In this document: positions 46,242-57,262 of the stretch, piece by piece
Position numbering within the stretch: the stretch's first letter is position 1
Layout: every line of letters begins with the position of its first letter
From: Noviherbaspirillum aridicola
GTDB taxonomy: Bacteria; Pseudomonadota; Gammaproteobacteria; Burkholderiales; Burkholderiaceae_D
Assembly (NCBI RefSeq): GCF_019656455.1
Contig: NZ_BPMK01000010.1
Span: 62,001-126,000 of the forward strand
Length of the DNA stretch: 64,000 bases
Direction: 5' to 3'
Program-made: the position numbers and the translations under genes
Notes under the pieces: model-generated
Database searches by the model: none
Seen by the model: only the letters and a program-made list of their open reading frames with translations
Told to the model about the DNA's origin: nothing

Positions 46242-48575
46242 ATGGTTGAATTAGAAATCGACGGCAAGAAGGTAGAGGTGCAAGAAGGCAGCATGGTGAT
46301 GGAAGCTGCCAACAAGCTCGGCACCTACATCCCGCATTTTTGCTACCACAAGAAGCTGTCCATCGCGGCCAACTGCCGCATGTGCCTGGTCGAGGTCGAG
46401 AAGGCGCCCAAGCCGCTGCCGGCCTGCGCGACTCCCGTCACCAACGGCATGATCGTGCGCACCGCCAGCGACAAGGCGATCAAGGCGCAGAAGAGCGTGA
46501 TGGAATTCCTGCTCATCAATCACCCGCTGGATTGCCCGATCTGCGACCAGGGCGGCGAGTGCCAGCTGCAGGATCTGGCGGTCGGCTACGGCCCGTCCGC
46601 CTCGCGCTACGACGAAGACAAGCGCGTGGTGCCGCCCAAGGACGCCGGCCCGCTGATCTCCATGCGCGAGATGGCCCGCTGCATCCACTGCACGCGCTGC
46701 GTGCGCTTCGGCCAGGAGATCGCCGGCGTGATGGAATTCGGCATGCTCAACCGCGGCGAGCATTCGGAAATCACCACCTTCGTCGGCAACAGCGTCGACT
46801 CCGAGCTGTCGGGCAACATGATCGACCTGTGCCCGGTCGGTGCGCTGACCTCCAAGCCTTTCCGCTACACCGCCCGCACCTGGGAGCTGTCGCGCCGCCG
46901 TTCGGTCAGCCCGCACGACGCCCTCGGCGCCAATCTGATGGTGCAGGTCAAGGGCGGCAAGGTGATGCGCGTGCTGCCCCTCGAGAACGAAAACGTCAAC
47001 GAATGCTGGCTTTCCGACCGCGACCGCTTCTCCTATGAAGGCCTCAACAGCGCCGATCGCCTGACCGTGCCGATGGTCAAGCAGGACGGCAAATGGATCG
47101 AGACCGACTGGCAGACCGCGCTGGAGTATGTCGCCCACGGCCTGAACGACATCCGCAAGAACCACGGCGCCGACGCGCTGGCCGCCCTGGCCGCACCGTA
47201 TTCGACCCTGGAAGAGCTGACCCTGCTGCAGAAGCTGATGCGCGGCCTCGGTACGGAGAATGTCGACTTCCGTCTGCGCCAGTCCGATTTCGGCCTGACC
47301 GGCAAGGTCGCGCCCTGGCTCGGTCTGTCGATCGACGACTTCGGCAAGCTCGAGCGCGCGTTCCTGATCGGCTCCTTCCTGCGCAAGGACCACCCGCTGC
47401 TGGCCGCCCGTCTGCGCCATGCCGCCAAGCGCGGCAGCAGGATCAGCATCCTGCACGCGACCGACGACGACCAGCTGATGCCTGTCGCCAACCGCCTGAT
47501 CAAGGCCCCGTCCGAGTGGCTGTCCGCGCTGTCCGAAGTCGTGGTGGCCGTCGCCCAGATGAAGGGCGTGGCCGCGCCGGCCGGCTTCGAAGGCATTGAA
47601 GCGGGCGAGGCTGCAAAGCGCGTCGCCGACAGCCTGCTGTCGGGCGAGCGTCGCGGCATCTTCCTCGGCAACGCCGCCGCCCAGCATCCGCAGGCCGCGC
47701 AGCTGCATGCCGCCGCCGAATGGATCGCGCAGACGATCGGTGCCAGCTTCGGCTACCTGACCGAAGCGGCCAACAGCGTCGGCGGCTACATCGCCAACGC
47801 GCTGCCGTCCAATGGCGCCAACGTCCAGCAGTTCTTCGCTCAGCCGCGCAAGGCATATGTCGTGCTGCATGCCGAGCCGGAACTCGACTGCCACGACCCG
47901 CAGGCTGCACGCGCAGCGCTGCAGCAGGCATCGATGGTGGTAATGATGAGCTCGTACAAGCATGGCCTGGACTACGCCGACGTGCTGCTGCCGGTCGCGC
48001 CATTCTCGGAAACCGCCGGCACCTTCGTCAACTGCGAAGGCCGCGCCCAGGGCTTCAACGGCACCGTCAAGCCGCTCGGCGAAACCCGTCCGGCGTGGAA
48101 GGTGCTGCGCGTGCTCGGCAACCTGCTCGACCTGTCCGGCTTCAACTACGAAGCATCGGAAGAGATCCGCGCCGAAGTGCTCGGCACCAAGGTGTCGGAA
48201 GAGGCTGACCTGCTGCCGCGCCTGAACAACCTGGCCAGGCTGGCCCCGCAGGCGGGCAAGACTGTTGCGGACGGTGTCGAGCGGATCGCCGATGTGCCGA
48301 TCTATTTCAGCGACGCCATCGTGCGCCGCGCCGAGTCGCTGCAGCTGACCACCGATGCCCGCGCGCCCAAGGCCGCGCTGTCGCCGGCACTGGCTGAAAA
48401 GCTCGGCGTTGCCGCGGGCGACAAGATCAAGGTCGTGCAGGGGCAGGGCAGTGCCGTGCTCGAAGCCGCCATCGACGCCAGGCTGCCCGCCAGCACGGTG
48501 CGCGTGTCGGCCGCCCATCCGTCGACCGCATCGCTCGGCGCGATGTTCGGCCCGATCAGCGTGGAGAAAGCCTAA
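46242..48575 (+). CDS. nuoG: NADH-quinone oxidoreductase subunit G
   Basis: 777 residues, molybdopterin-oxidoreductase-like large subunit (75 kDa). The N-terminal 2Fe-2S ferredoxin domain has [18 protein letters not shown]; further ligands [14 protein letters not shown] and [10 protein letters not shown] lead to N4/N5 clusters; the rest is the degenerate molybdopterin fold. TAATG overlap with nuoH. Confidence 0.96.
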   Translation: MVELEIDGKKVEVQEGSMVMEAANKLGTYIPHFCYHKKLSIAANCRMCLVEVEKAPKPLPACATPVTNGMIVRTASDKAIKAQKSVMEFLLINHPLDCPICDQGGECQLQDLAVGYGPSASRYDEDKRVVPPKDAGPLISMREMARCIHCTRCVRFGQEIAGVMEFGMLNRGEHSEITTFVGNSVDSELSGNMIDLCPVGALTSKPFRYTARTWELSRRRSVSPHDALGANLMVQVKGGKVMRVLPLENENVNECWLSDRDRFSYEGLNSADRLTVPMVKQDGKWIETDWQTALEYVAHGLNDIRKNHGADALAALAAPYSTLEELTLLQKLMRGLGTENVDFRLRQSDFGLTGKVAPWLGLSIDDFGKLERAFLIGSFLRKDHPLLAARLRHAAKRGSRISILHATDDDQLMPVANRLIKAPSEWLSALSEVVVAVAQMKGVAAPAGFEGIEAGEAAKRVADSLLSGERRGIFLGNAAAQHPQAAQLHAAAEWIAQTIGASFGYLTEAANSVGGYIANALPSNGANVQQFFAQPRKAYVVLHAEPELDCHDPQAARAALQQASMVVMMSSYKHGLDYADVLLPVAPFSETAGTFVNCEGRAQGFNGTVKPLGETRPAWKVLRVLGNLLDLSGFNYEASEEIRAEVLGTKVSEEADLLPRLNNLARLAPQAGKTVADGVERIADVPIYFSDAIVRRAESLQLTTDARAPKAALSPALAEKLGVAAGDKIKVVQGQGSAVLEAAIDARLPASTVRVSAAHPSTASLGAMFGPISVEKA

Positions 48576-49639
48576 TGGACCTGCTTGCTACCATCAACTC
48601 GACCGGCACCGACGTCTTCGGCGGCGTCTGGCCCCTCGTCTGGAACCTCGTCAAGATCGTCGCGGTGGTGCTGCCGCTGATGGGCTGCGTGGCCTATCTG
48701 ACGCTCTGGGAGCGGAAGATGATCGGCTGGATGCACATCCGTCTCGGCCCGAACCGTGTCGGTCCCGCCGGCCTGCTGCAGCCGATCGCCGACGCGGTCA
48801 AGCTGCTGCTCAAGGAAATCGTGGTGCCGGCCAAGGCCAACAAGGCGCTGTTCGTGATCGCACCGATCATGACCATCATGCCGGCGCTGGCTGCCTGGGC
48901 GGTCGTGCCCTTCGGCCCGGAGACGGTGCTGGCCAACGTCAATGCCGGCCTGCTGTTCGTGATGGCGATCACCTCGATGGAAGTCTACGGCGTGATCATC
49001 GCCGGCTGGGCGTCCAACTCGAAGTACGCCTTCCTCGGCGCGATGCGCGCCTCGGCGCAAATGGTGTCGTACGAGATCGCGATGGGCTTCGCCCTGGTCA
49101 TCGTGCTGATGGTGTCGGGCAGCCTGAACTTCCTCGACATCGTCAATCAGCAGACCCAGGGCCGCTTCGCTTCCATGGGCCTGAACGTCCTGTCCTGGAA
49201 CTGGCTGCCGCTGCTGCCGATCTTCGTGATCTACGTGATCTCGGGCATCGCCGAAACCAACCGCCATCCGTTCGACGTGGTGGAAGGCGAATCGGAAATC
49301 GTCGCCGGCCACATGGTCGAGTACTCCGGCATGTCGTTCGCGATGTTCTTCCTCGCCGAATACGCGAACATGATCCTGATCTCGATGCTGGCCTCGCTGA
49401 TGTTCCTCGGCGGCTGGTCGGCGCCGTTCGGCTTCCTGGAGTTCATCCCGGGATGGATCTGGCTCGGCCTCAAGACCTTCTTCGTCGTTTCCCTGTTCAT
49501 CTGGGCGCGCGCCTCGTTCCCGCGCTACCGCTATGACCAGATCATGCGCCTCGGCTGGAAAGTATTCATTCCGCTGACCCTGGCCTACCTGGTGATCGTG
49601 GCTGCCTGGATTCAGACACCCTGGAATATTTGGAAGTAA
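48575..49639 (+). CDS. nuoH: NADH-quinone oxidoreductase subunit H
   Basis: 354 residues with about eight membrane helices. Links the peripheral arm and quinone tunnel to the proton pumps. Signatures: [19 protein letters not shown] and [20 protein letters not shown]. The start overlaps the nuoG stop by one base. Confidence 0.97.
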   Translation: MDLLATINSTGTDVFGGVWPLVWNLVKIVAVVLPLMGCVAYLTLWERKMIGWMHIRLGPNRVGPAGLLQPIADAVKLLLKEIVVPAKANKALFVIAPIMTIMPALAAWAVVPFGPETVLANVNAGLLFVMAITSMEVYGVIIAGWASNSKYAFLGAMRASAQMVSYEIAMGFALVIVLMVSGSLNFLDIVNQQTQGRFASMGLNVLSWNWLPLLPIFVIYVISGIAETNRHPFDVVEGESEIVAGHMVEYSGMSFAMFFLAEYANMILISMLASLMFLGGWSAPFGFLEFIPGWIWLGLKTFFVVSLFIWARASFPRYRYDQIMRLGWKVFIPLTLAYLVIVAAWIQTPWNIWK

Positions 49640-49642
49640 ATC

Positions 49643-50131
49643 ATGGAAGCCATCAAAGACTTTTTCGGCAGCCTGATGCTGAAGGAGCTGGTCAAGGGAC
49701 TGGCTCTTACCGGCCGCTACATGTTCGCGCGGAAGATCACCGTGCAGTTCCCGGAAGAGAAGACCCCGCTGTCACCTCGCTTCCGCGGACTGCATGCGCT
49801 GCGCCGCTATCCGAACGGCGAAGAGCGCTGCATCGCGTGCAAGCTGTGCGAAGCGGTTTGCCCGGCCATGGCGATCACCATCGAATCGACAGAGCGCGAC
49901 GACGGCACCCGCCGTACCACCCGCTATGACATCGACCTGACCAAGTGCATCTTCTGCGGCTTCTGCGAAGAATCCTGCCCGGTCGACTCGATCGTCGAAA
50001 CGAACATTCTCGAGTATCACGGCGAAAAGCGCGGCGACCTCTACTTCACCAAGGAGATGTTGCTGGCAGTCGGCGATCGCTACGAGAAGGACATCGCCGC
50101 CAACCGTGCGGTGGATGCCGCTTATCGCTGA
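49643..50131 (+). CDS. nuoI: NADH-quinone oxidoreductase subunit I
   Basis: 162 residues with two 4Fe-4S motifs, [12 protein letters not shown] and [12 protein letters not shown], forming N6a and N6b. Family-typical length. Three bases after nuoH. Confidence 0.97.
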   Translation: MEAIKDFFGSLMLKELVKGLALTGRYMFARKITVQFPEEKTPLSPRFRGLHALRRYPNGEERCIACKLCEAVCPAMAITIESTERDDGTRRTTRYDIDLTKCIFCGFCEESCPVDSIVETNILEYHGEKRGDLYFTKEMLLAVGDRYEKDIAANRAVDAAYR

Positions 50132-50167
50132 TCCGGCAAGCCGGTGCGCTGACTCTTCTGGTCGACT

Positions 50168-50812
50168 ATGGATATCACAACTGTTCTTTTCTATGCGTTT
50201 TCGCTGATTCTGGTGTTCGCGGCGACGCGCGTCGTCACCGCGCGCAACCCGGTACATGCGGCGCTGTTCCTGGTGCTGTCGTTCTTTTCGGCGGCCGCGG
50301 TCTGGCTGCTGCTGAGGGCGGAGTTTCTCGCCATCGTGCTCGTGCTGGTCTACGTCGGCGCGGTGATGGTGCTGTTCCTGTTCGTGGTGATGATGGTCGA
50401 CATCGACATCGGCAAGCTGCGCGAAGGGTTCTGGAGCCACTTCCCGCTCGCTGCGGTGGTCGGCGTGCTGATCGCGCTGCAGATGGCAGCCGTGCTGCTG
50501 CACGGCTTCTGGGATCCGTCCGCGCAGGCGCCGGCGGCAGCCGCCAACATTGGCGGCACCAAGGAACTCGGCCTGCTGATCTACACCGAGTACATCTACG
50601 CATTCGAAATCGCCGCCGTGATCCTGCTGCTGGCCATCGTCGCCGCCGTCGCGCTCACGCTGCGCCGCCGGAAGGACACGAAGTACTTCGATCCGGCACA
50701 GGCAGTCAAGGTGCGCCGCAATGACCGCGTGCGCATGGTCAGCATGAAAGCGGAATCCAACCGCGCCAACGGCACTGCCGCAACCGCGGCGGCAAGCGCC
50801 GAAAAACAATAA
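50168..50812 (+). CDS. nuoJ: NADH-quinone oxidoreductase subunit J
   Basis: 214 residues with five membrane helices and the pi-bulge helix region VLVYVGAVMVLFLFVVMMV. The C-terminal 45 residues are a hydrophilic Arg/Ala-rich tail after LRRRKDTKYFDPAQAVKV. 36 bases after nuoI. Confidence 0.94.
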   Translation: MDITTVLFYAFSLILVFAATRVVTARNPVHAALFLVLSFFSAAAVWLLLRAEFLAIVLVLVYVGAVMVLFLFVVMMVDIDIGKLREGFWSHFPLAAVVGVLIALQMAAVLLHGFWDPSAQAPAAAANIGGTKELGLLIYTEYIYAFEIAAVILLLAIVAAVALTLRRRKDTKYFDPAQAVKVRRNDRVRMVSMKAESNRANGTAATAAASAEKQ

Positions 50813-50824
50813 GGGGATACCGCC

Positions 50825-51133
50825 GTGGCTCTCACACTTGCACACTTCCTGGTACTGGGCGCGATCCTGTTCGCCATCGCCGTCATTGGCATCTTCCTGA
50901 ACCGCAAAAACATTATCGTCCTGCTGATGGCCATCGAGCTGATGCTGCTGGCGGTAAACATGAACTTCATCGCCTTCTCGCATTACCTCGGCGACGCCGC
51001 GGGCCAGATTTTCGTTTTCTTCATCCTGACTGTCGCTGCAGCGGAAGCCGCAATCGGTCTCGCCATCCTGGTGGTGATGTTCCGTAACCTGGACACCATC
51101 AATGTGCAGGATCTCGACACGCTCAAGGGTTAA
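50825..51133 (+). CDS. nuoK: NADH-quinone oxidoreductase subunit K
   Basis: 102 residues with three membrane helices. Conserved buried Glu residues lie in [16 protein letters not shown] and [13 protein letters not shown]. The GTG start is 12 bases after nuoJ, preceded by AAGGGG. Confidence 0.95.
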   Translation: MALTLAHFLVLGAILFAIAVIGIFLNRKNIIVLLMAIELMLLAVNMNFIAFSHYLGDAAGQIFVFFILTVAAAEAAIGLAILVVMFRNLDTINVQDLDTLKG

Positions 51134-51161
51134 TCACCAATAACAAGGACAGGGTCCAATC

Positions 51162-53225
51162 ATGGCGGGGCAACTCAACCCTAACATTCTTCTGGCTGTG
51201 CCGCTGGCACCTCTGGCGGGCTCGGCGATCGCCGGCCTGCTCGGCACCAAGTTCTTCGGCAACAAGATCGGCCGGGGCGCGTCGCATTCTGCGACGATCC
51301 TCGGCGTGCTGATCGCCTTCATCATCTCGTTCCAGACGCTGCTCGCGGTAATGGACGGCGCCACCTACGAGGGTACCGTCTACACCTGGATGACGGTGAT
51401 GGGCCTCAAGCTCGAAGTCGGCTTCCTGGTCGACAGCCTGACCGCGATGATGATGTGCGTGGTGACCTTCGTGTCGCTGATGGTGCACATCTACACCATC
51501 GGCTACATGCGGGATGACGAAGGCTACAACCGCTTCTTCTCCTACATCTCGCTGTTCACTTTCTCGATGCTGATGCTCGTCATGAGCAACAACTTCCTGC
51601 AGCTGTTCTTCGGCTGGGAAGCGGTGGGTCTCGTGTCGTACCTGCTGATCGGCTTCTGGTACAAGCGTCCGTCGGCGATCTACGCCAACATGAAGGCCTT
51701 CCTGGTCAACCGCGTGGGCGACTTCGGCTTCATTCTCGGCATCGGTCTGCTGCTGGCCTACGCCGGTTCGCTGAACTACGGCGAAGTCTTCGCCAAGCGC
51801 GGCGACCTGGCCGCCGTGGTGTTCCCCGGCACTGACTGGATGATGCTGACCGTTGCCTGCATCTGCCTGTTCATCGGCGCCATGGGCAAGTCGGCGCAGT
51901 TCCCGCTGCACGTCTGGCTGCCGGATTCGATGGAAGGTCCGACGCCGATTTCCGCGCTGATCCACGCCGCCACGATGGTTACCGCGGGCATCTTCATGGT
52001 CGCCCGCATGTCGCCGCTGTTCGAGCTGTCCGACACCGCGCTGTCCTTCATTCTCGTGATCGGTTCCATCACCGCGCTGTTCATGGGTTTCCTCGGCATC
52101 ATCCAGAACGACATCAAGCGCGTGGTCGCGTATTCGACGCTGTCCCAGCTCGGCTACATGACTGTCGCGCTCGGCGCCTCCGCATACTCGGTCGCGGTGT
52201 TCCACCTGATGACCCACGCCTTCTTCAAGGCGCTGCTGTTCCTCGGCGCCGGCGCGGTCATCATCGGCATGCACCACGACCAGGACATCCGCAACATGGG
52301 CGGCCTGCGCAAGTACATGCCGATCACCTGGATCACCTCGCTGCTCGGCTCGCTGGCGCTGATCGGCACGCCGTTCTTCTCGGGCTTCTATTCCAAGGAC
52401 AGCATCATCGAAGCGGTGCACGACACCCATATCTGGGGCGCCGGCTTCGCCAACTTCGCGGTGCTGGCCGGCGTGTTCGTGACGGCGTTCTACTCCTTCC
52501 GCATGTATTTCCTGGTGTTCCACGGGGAAGAGCGCTTCGGCAAGGCGCACGACGCGCACCATGCCCACCACGACGCGCATGAGGACCATGACGACGGCGG
52601 CCACGACGACCATCATCACGGCCTTGCCCCCGGCGAGAAGCCGCACGAGGCGCCGCTGGTGGTGACGCTGCCGCTGATTCTGCTGGCGATTCCGTCGGTG
52701 GTGATCGGCTACCTGGCGATCGGTCCGATGCTGCATGGCGACTTCTTCAGAAACGTGATTTTCGTGGGCGAGAACCATGGCGCGATGAAGGCGCTGAACG
52801 AAGCCTTCCACGGCGCGGCAGCGATGGGCCTGCACGGCTTCATGACTGCGCCGTTCTGGCTGGCGCTCGCCGGCGTGGTGGCGGCCTACTACTGCTACAT
52901 GGTCAATCCGCGCGTCCCGGCCTGGTTCTACAGCAAGTTCCGCGCGGTGTACGCACTCCTGGACAACAAGTACTACATGGACAAGATCAACGACGCGGTG
53001 TTCGCCAAGGGCGCGCGCGTGCTCGGCGGCGGCCTGTCGACGGTCGGCGACCGCACGCTGATCGACGGTCTCGTCGTCAACGGCAGCGCGCGGGTGGTGG
53101 GCTGGTTCTCGGCGGTGATCCGTCACCTGCAGACGGGTTATCTCTACCACTACGCATTCGTAATGATTATCGGCGTGCTGTTCTTCCTGTTCTATTTCAT
53201 GCCGTTTCCGTCGTTTGGCAAATGA
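51162..53225 (+). CDS. nuoL: NADH-quinone oxidoreductase subunit L
   Basis: 687 residues, antiporter-like proton pump with the long lateral helix. Conserved pump residues lie in FFGWEAVGLVSYLLIGFWY and in PLHVWLPDSMEGPTPISALIHAATMV. A His/Asp-rich loop (about residues 462-487; HDAHHAHHDAHEDHDDGG) interrupts the C-terminal half and may bind metal. Confidence 0.97.
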   Translation: MAGQLNPNILLAVPLAPLAGSAIAGLLGTKFFGNKIGRGASHSATILGVLIAFIISFQTLLAVMDGATYEGTVYTWMTVMGLKLEVGFLVDSLTAMMMCVVTFVSLMVHIYTIGYMRDDEGYNRFFSYISLFTFSMLMLVMSNNFLQLFFGWEAVGLVSYLLIGFWYKRPSAIYANMKAFLVNRVGDFGFILGIGLLLAYAGSLNYGEVFAKRGDLAAVVFPGTDWMMLTVACICLFIGAMGKSAQFPLHVWLPDSMEGPTPISALIHAATMVTAGIFMVARMSPLFELSDTALSFILVIGSITALFMGFLGIIQNDIKRVVAYSTLSQLGYMTVALGASAYSVAVFHLMTHAFFKALLFLGAGAVIIGMHHDQDIRNMGGLRKYMPITWITSLLGSLALIGTPFFSGFYSKDSIIEAVHDTHIWGAGFANFAVLAGVFVTAFYSFRMYFLVFHGEERFGKAHDAHHAHHDAHEDHDDGGHDDHHHGLAPGEKPHEAPLVVTLPLILLAIPSVVIGYLAIGPMLHGDFFRNVIFVGENHGAMKALNEAFHGAAAMGLHGFMTAPFWLALAGVVAAYYCYMVNPRVPAWFYSKFRAVYALLDNKYYMDKINDAVFAKGARVLGGGLSTVGDRTLIDGLVVNGSARVVGWFSAVIRHLQTGYLYHYAFVMIIGVLFFLFYFMPFPSFGK

Positions 53226-53253
53226 GCTGGCGAGGTAGGAGCAAATAACAACC

Positions 53254-54744
53254 ATGATGCAGTCAACTTTTCCTCTCCTTAGCCTCGCGATCTGGTGCCC
53301 GATCGCGTTCGGCCTCATCGTCCTGGCGATAGGACGCGACAATAATCCGGGCCTGACCCGCGTGGTCTCGCTGATCGGATCCATTGTCAGCTTCCTGGTC
53401 ACGATTCCGCTGTTCCAGCAGTTCGACAAGGCGGCGCACGGCATGCAGTTCGTCGAAAAGGCGGGCTGGATCGAGCGCTTCAACGTCAACTACTTCCTCG
53501 GCGTCGACGGCATTTCCGTCTGGTTCGTGCTGCTGACCGCGTTCATCACGGTCATCGTGGTGATCGCCGGCTGGGAAGTGATCGAGAAGCGGGTAGCCCA
53601 GTACATGGGTGCCTTCCTCATCCTGTCCGGCCTGATGATCGGCGTGTTCTGCGCGCTCGACGGCCTGCTGTTCTACGTGTTCTTCGAAGCCACCCTGATC
53701 CCGATGTTCATCATCATCGGCGTCTGGGGCGGGCCAAACCGCGTCTACGCGGCGATCAAGTTCTTCCTCTACACGCTGCTCGGCTCGCTGCTGACCCTGG
53801 TCGCGCTGGTCTACCTGTACTTCGCCTCCGGCGGCAGCTTCGAGATCCTGGCCTGGCACAAGCTGCCGCTGCCGCTGGATGCGCAGGTCCTGATCTTCCT
53901 CGCATTCTTCATGGCGTTCGCGGTCAAGGTCCCGATGTGGCCGGTTCACACCTGGCTGCCGGATGCCCACGTCGAAGCGCCCACCGGCGGTTCGGTCGTG
54001 CTGGCGGCGATCATGCTCAAGCTCGGCGCCTATGGCTTCCTGCGTTTCTCGCTGCCGATCGCACCTGACGCCAGCCATGAACTGTCCGGCTTCATCATCA
54101 CCCTGTCGCTGATCGCGGTCATCTACATCGGCCTGGTCGCGCTGGTGCAGGCCGACATGAAGAAGCTGGTCGCCTACTCGTCGATCGCGCACATGGGCTT
54201 CGTCACGCTCGGCTTCTTCCTGTTCAACGACATGGCGGTGCAGGGCGGCATCGTGCAGATGATCTCCCACGGCTTCGTGTCGGGCGCCATGTTCCTCTGC
54301 ATCGGCGTGCTGTACGACCGCATGCATTCGCGCCAGATCGCCGACTACGGCGGCGTGATCAACCGCATGCCGCGCTTTGCCGCGTTCTTCGTGCTGTTCT
54401 CGCTGGCCAATGCAGGTCTGCCCGCGACCTCCGGCTTCATCGGCGAATTCATGGTCATCCTGGGCTCGGTCCAGTACAACTTCTGGATCGGCATGCTGGC
54501 CGCGACCGCGCTGATCCTGGGCGCAGCCTACTCGCTGTGGCTGGTCAAGCGCGTGGTGTTCGGCGAGATCGGCAACAAGCACGTGGCCGAACTGGAGGAC
54601 CTGAACGGACGCGAGTTCTTCATGCTCGGCCTGCTCGCCATCGCGGTGCTCGCCATGGGCCTGTATCCCGCCCCGGTAACCGACCTGATTCAGGTTTCGG
54701 TCAGCGACCTGCTCAAGCATGTCGCCGTATCGAAACTGCCGTAA
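53254..54744 (+). CDS. nuoM: NADH-quinone oxidoreductase subunit M
   Basis: 496 residues, antiporter-like proton pump with about 14 helices. Key Glu in FYVFFEATLIPMFIIIG and the motif VKVPMWPVHTWLPDAHVEAP. Family-typical length. 28 bases after nuoL. Confidence 0.97.
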   Translation: MMQSTFPLLSLAIWCPIAFGLIVLAIGRDNNPGLTRVVSLIGSIVSFLVTIPLFQQFDKAAHGMQFVEKAGWIERFNVNYFLGVDGISVWFVLLTAFITVIVVIAGWEVIEKRVAQYMGAFLILSGLMIGVFCALDGLLFYVFFEATLIPMFIIIGVWGGPNRVYAAIKFFLYTLLGSLLTLVALVYLYFASGGSFEILAWHKLPLPLDAQVLIFLAFFMAFAVKVPMWPVHTWLPDAHVEAPTGGSVVLAAIMLKLGAYGFLRFSLPIAPDASHELSGFIITLSLIAVIYIGLVALVQADMKKLVAYSSIAHMGFVTLGFFLFNDMAVQGGIVQMISHGFVSGAMFLCIGVLYDRMHSRQIADYGGVINRMPRFAAFFVLFSLANAGLPATSGFIGEFMVILGSVQYNFWIGMLAATALILGAAYSLWLVKRVVFGEIGNKHVAELEDLNGREFFMLGLLAIAVLAMGLYPAPVTDLIQVSVSDLLKHVAVSKLP

Positions 54745-54777
54745 CCCGGCACAGAACGACATACTGAAGAAAACAAC

Positions 54778-56259
54778 ATGGACAACATGAACTTCGCGCC
54801 GGTTTATCCGGAGATATTCCTCGTGATCGCCACCTCGGCGATCCTGCTGATCGACATGTTCCTGTCGGACGCGAAACGGCATGTCACGTTCCTGCTCACG
54901 CTCGGTGCGCTGCTGGTGTGCGGCCTGCTGACCGCGTCGCAGTTCGGCGAGCCCAATACCTACACGTTCAACAACATGTTCGTGTCGGATCCGATGTCGA
55001 ACCTGCTCAAGATCTTCTGCTACGTGTCGGTCGCGGTGACGCTGATCTACTCCCGGCAGTATGCGACCGATCGCGGCATGCTCGGCAACACCATCGGTGG
55101 CGAGTTCTACGTCATGGCACTGTTCTCGCTCCTGGGCGCGATGGTCATGGTCTCGGGCAACAACTTCCTGATCATCTATCTCGGCCTGGAGTTGATGACG
55201 CTGGCGCTGTATGCGCTCGTCGCTCTGCGTCGGGGCAATCCGGTGTCCACCGAAGCCGCGATGAAGTATTTCGTGCTCGGCGCGATGGCTTCCGGCTTCC
55301 TCCTCTACGGCATCTCGATGCTCTACGGCGCCACCGGCTCGCTCAACCTCAATGAAGTCGCGACCGAAGTCGCCAAGGGCAGCGGCAACCGCACGGTACT
55401 GGTGTTCGGCCTGGTATTCCTGGTGGCTGGCCTGGCATTCAAGCTGAGCGTCGCGCCTTTCCACATGTGGGTGCCCGACGTCTACACCGGCGCGCCGACC
55501 GCGGTCACGCTGCTGATCGCGGCCATGCCCAAGCTTGCCGCCTTCGGCATCACCATCCGCCTGCTGGTGGAGGGCCTGTTCTCGCTGGCCGTCGACTGGC
55601 AGCAGATGCTCCTGCTGCTCGCAGTGCTCTCGATGGCGGTCGGTAACATCACGGCCATCGTCCAGACCAACCTCAAGCGCATGCTGGCGTATTCGACCAT
55701 CGGCCAGCTCGGCTTCATGCTGCTCGGCATGCTGACCGGCGTCGTCAATGGCAATACCGCGATGGCCGCCAACGGCTACAGCTCCGCAATGTTCTACGTG
55801 GTCGCCTATGTCCTCACCACGCTCGGCACCTTCGGCATCATCATGCTCCTTGCCCGTGCCGGCTTCGAGGCGGAAAACATCGACGACCTCAAGGGCCTGA
55901 ACCAGCGCAGCCCGTGGTTCGCCTTCGTGATGCTGGTCCTGATGTTCTCGCTCACCGGCATTCCGCCGACGGTCGGCTTCTACGCCAAGCTCGCCGTCCT
56001 GCAGGCGGTTCTCAGCACCGGCCAGGTGTGGCTGGCGGTAGTCGCGGTGCTGCTGTCGCTGATCGGCGCCTTCTACTACCTGCGTGTGGTGAAGGTCATG
56101 TACTTCGACGAACCGACCGACGAGACCCGTATCGCCGCGACCACCGACATGCGCGTCACCCTCGGCCTCAACGGCGTGGCGGTGCTGGCCCTCGGCATCC
56201 TGCCGGGCCCGCTGATGGCCCTGTGCGCGGACGCCATCGTGCGTACCCTCGCGGCCTGA
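54778..56259 (+). CDS. nuoN: NADH-quinone oxidoreductase subunit N
   Basis: 493 residues, third antiporter-like pump with about 14 helices. Conserved [16 protein letters not shown] and [19 protein letters not shown]. Last core gene of the complex I operon; a DUF2818 gene follows after 9 bases. Confidence 0.97.
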   Translation: MDNMNFAPVYPEIFLVIATSAILLIDMFLSDAKRHVTFLLTLGALLVCGLLTASQFGEPNTYTFNNMFVSDPMSNLLKIFCYVSVAVTLIYSRQYATDRGMLGNTIGGEFYVMALFSLLGAMVMVSGNNFLIIYLGLELMTLALYALVALRRGNPVSTEAAMKYFVLGAMASGFLLYGISMLYGATGSLNLNEVATEVAKGSGNRTVLVFGLVFLVAGLAFKLSVAPFHMWVPDVYTGAPTAVTLLIAAMPKLAAFGITIRLLVEGLFSLAVDWQQMLLLLAVLSMAVGNITAIVQTNLKRMLAYSTIGQLGFMLLGMLTGVVNGNTAMAANGYSSAMFYVVAYVLTTLGTFGIIMLLARAGFEAENIDDLKGLNQRSPWFAFVMLVLMFSLTGIPPTVGFYAKLAVLQAVLSTGQVWLAVVAVLLSLIGAFYYLRVVKVMYFDEPTDETRIAATTDMRVTLGLNGVAVLALGILPGPLMALCADAIVRTLAA

Positions 56260-56268
56260 TCGGCGCGC

Positions 56269-56574
56269 GTGGACGTTTCGCTGTCGAGCTGGTTCGTCAT
56301 CATGTTGGCGGTCATTGCCGCCAACATTCCCTTCCTGAACGAACGGCTGTTCCTCATGATTCCCCTGCGCGGCCCGGCCAAGAGCCTGTGGCTGCGCGTG
56401 CTCGAGCTGAGCGTGCTGTACTTCGCGGTGCTCGCCATCGCCTGGCTGCTCGAGGCGCGGATCGGCAATGCCTTCCCCCAGCGCTGGGAGTTCTACGCCA
56501 TCACCGTTTGCCTGTTCCTGGTGGCCGCCTATCCCGGTTTCGTCTACCGCTACCTGCGTAAAAGGCACGCTTGA
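56269..56574 (+). CDS. Small membrane protein, DUF2818
   Basis: 101 residues with three predicted membrane helices (about 5-22, 45-65, 75-95) and the DUF2818 features ANIPFLNERLF and YPGFVYRYL. The GTG start is 9 bases after nuoN, so it is co-transcribed with complex I and is a conserved nuo-operon tail gene in Burkholderiales. Function unknown; an accessory or assembly role is inference. Confidence 0.82.
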   Translation: MDVSLSSWFVIMLAVIAANIPFLNERLFLMIPLRGPAKSLWLRVLELSVLYFAVLAIAWLLEARIGNAFPQRWEFYAITVCLFLVAAYPGFVYRYLRKRHA

Positions 56575-56580
56575 TCTGCT

Positions 56581-56608
56581 GTAAGCCGGCAGGGGCTTCG
56601 CGGCTTAC
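56581..56608 (+). terminator. Hairpin at the end of the nuo operon (no U-tract)
   Basis: 8-bp stem GTAAGCCG/CGGCTTAC with a 12-base loop lies between the DUF2818 and Nudix genes. There is no T-run, so partial termination or 3' protection is more likely than a strict stop. Confidence 0.4.
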
Positions 56609-56638
56609 AATACGCCGGTTGCCTTGCGGAGATTCGAC

Positions 56639-57193
56639 GTGGATTTGCATTTGAAAGAAACCCAGCTCGACAGCGAAGTCGCCTTTGACGGCAACTTCCT
56701 GAAGGTCCAGCGCGACGGCGTGCGGCTGCCGGACGGCAGTCTGACCCAGCGCGAATACATCAAGCACCCCGGCGCGGTGGCGATTCTTCCGCTCTTCGAC
56801 GACGGCCGCGTGCTGCTCGAACGGCAGTTCCGCTATCCGCTGCATGCCGTGTTCATCGAATTCCCGGCCGGGAAAATCGATCCCGGTGAAGACCCGCTCC
56901 AATGCGCCAAGCGCGAACTGCAGGAAGAGACCGGCTATACCGCGCGCGAGTGGCAATTCGCCTGCACCATCCACAATGCGATCGCTTATTCGGACGAGCA
57001 TCTCGACCTGTATGTGGCGCGCGGCCTTACCGCCGGCGAGCGCAAGCTCGACGAGGGAGAATTCCTCGACATTTTCACCGCCACCGTGCCGGAAATGCTG
57101 CAGTGGGTGAGGGAAGGGAAGATCACCGACGTCAAGACCGTGATCGGCACCTTCTGGCTGGAGAAAATGCTGGCGGGCGAATGGAAGCTCTGA
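56639..57193 (+). CDS. Nudix hydrolase, ADP-ribose pyrophosphatase-like
   Basis: 184 residues. The Nudix box GX5EX7REUXEEXGU is intact at about 78-99 (starts GKIDPGEDPL, ends RELQEETGY), with metal-binding Glu residues. The family most resembles NudF-type ADP-ribose hydrolases (FIEFPAGK, then GEFLDIF). The start is GTG 56639, with GGAG 7 bases upstream; a TTG at 56624 would add five residues. Confidence 0.87.
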   Translation: MDLHLKETQLDSEVAFDGNFLKVQRDGVRLPDGSLTQREYIKHPGAVAILPLFDDGRVLLERQFRYPLHAVFIEFPAGKIDPGEDPLQCAKRELQEETGYTAREWQFACTIHNAIAYSDEHLDLYVARGLTAGERKLDEGEFLDIFTATVPEMLQWVREGKITDVKTVIGTFWLEKMLAGEWKL

Positions 57194-57218
57194 CTGCGGC
57201 TCGCAGCTAAAACAGCAA

Positions 57219-57246
57219 AAAAAGAGCCGCATATGCGGCTCTTTTT
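57219..57246. terminator. Bidirectional terminator between Nudix and ETF-QO genes
   Basis: Stem AGAGCCGC/GCGGCTCT extended by an A-run on one side and five T's on the other. It serves both convergent genes. Confidence 0.9.
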
Positions 57247-57262
57247 GTCCGGGCGACCGGGA

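Noticed and set aside
53263-56568. An open frame of 1101 codons on the minus strand opposite nuoM and nuoN
   Set aside because: It mirrors the codon phase of two clear membrane proteins in high-GC DNA, is extremely rich in Asp, His, Gln and Arg, and has no ribosome site or domain. An antisense shadow.
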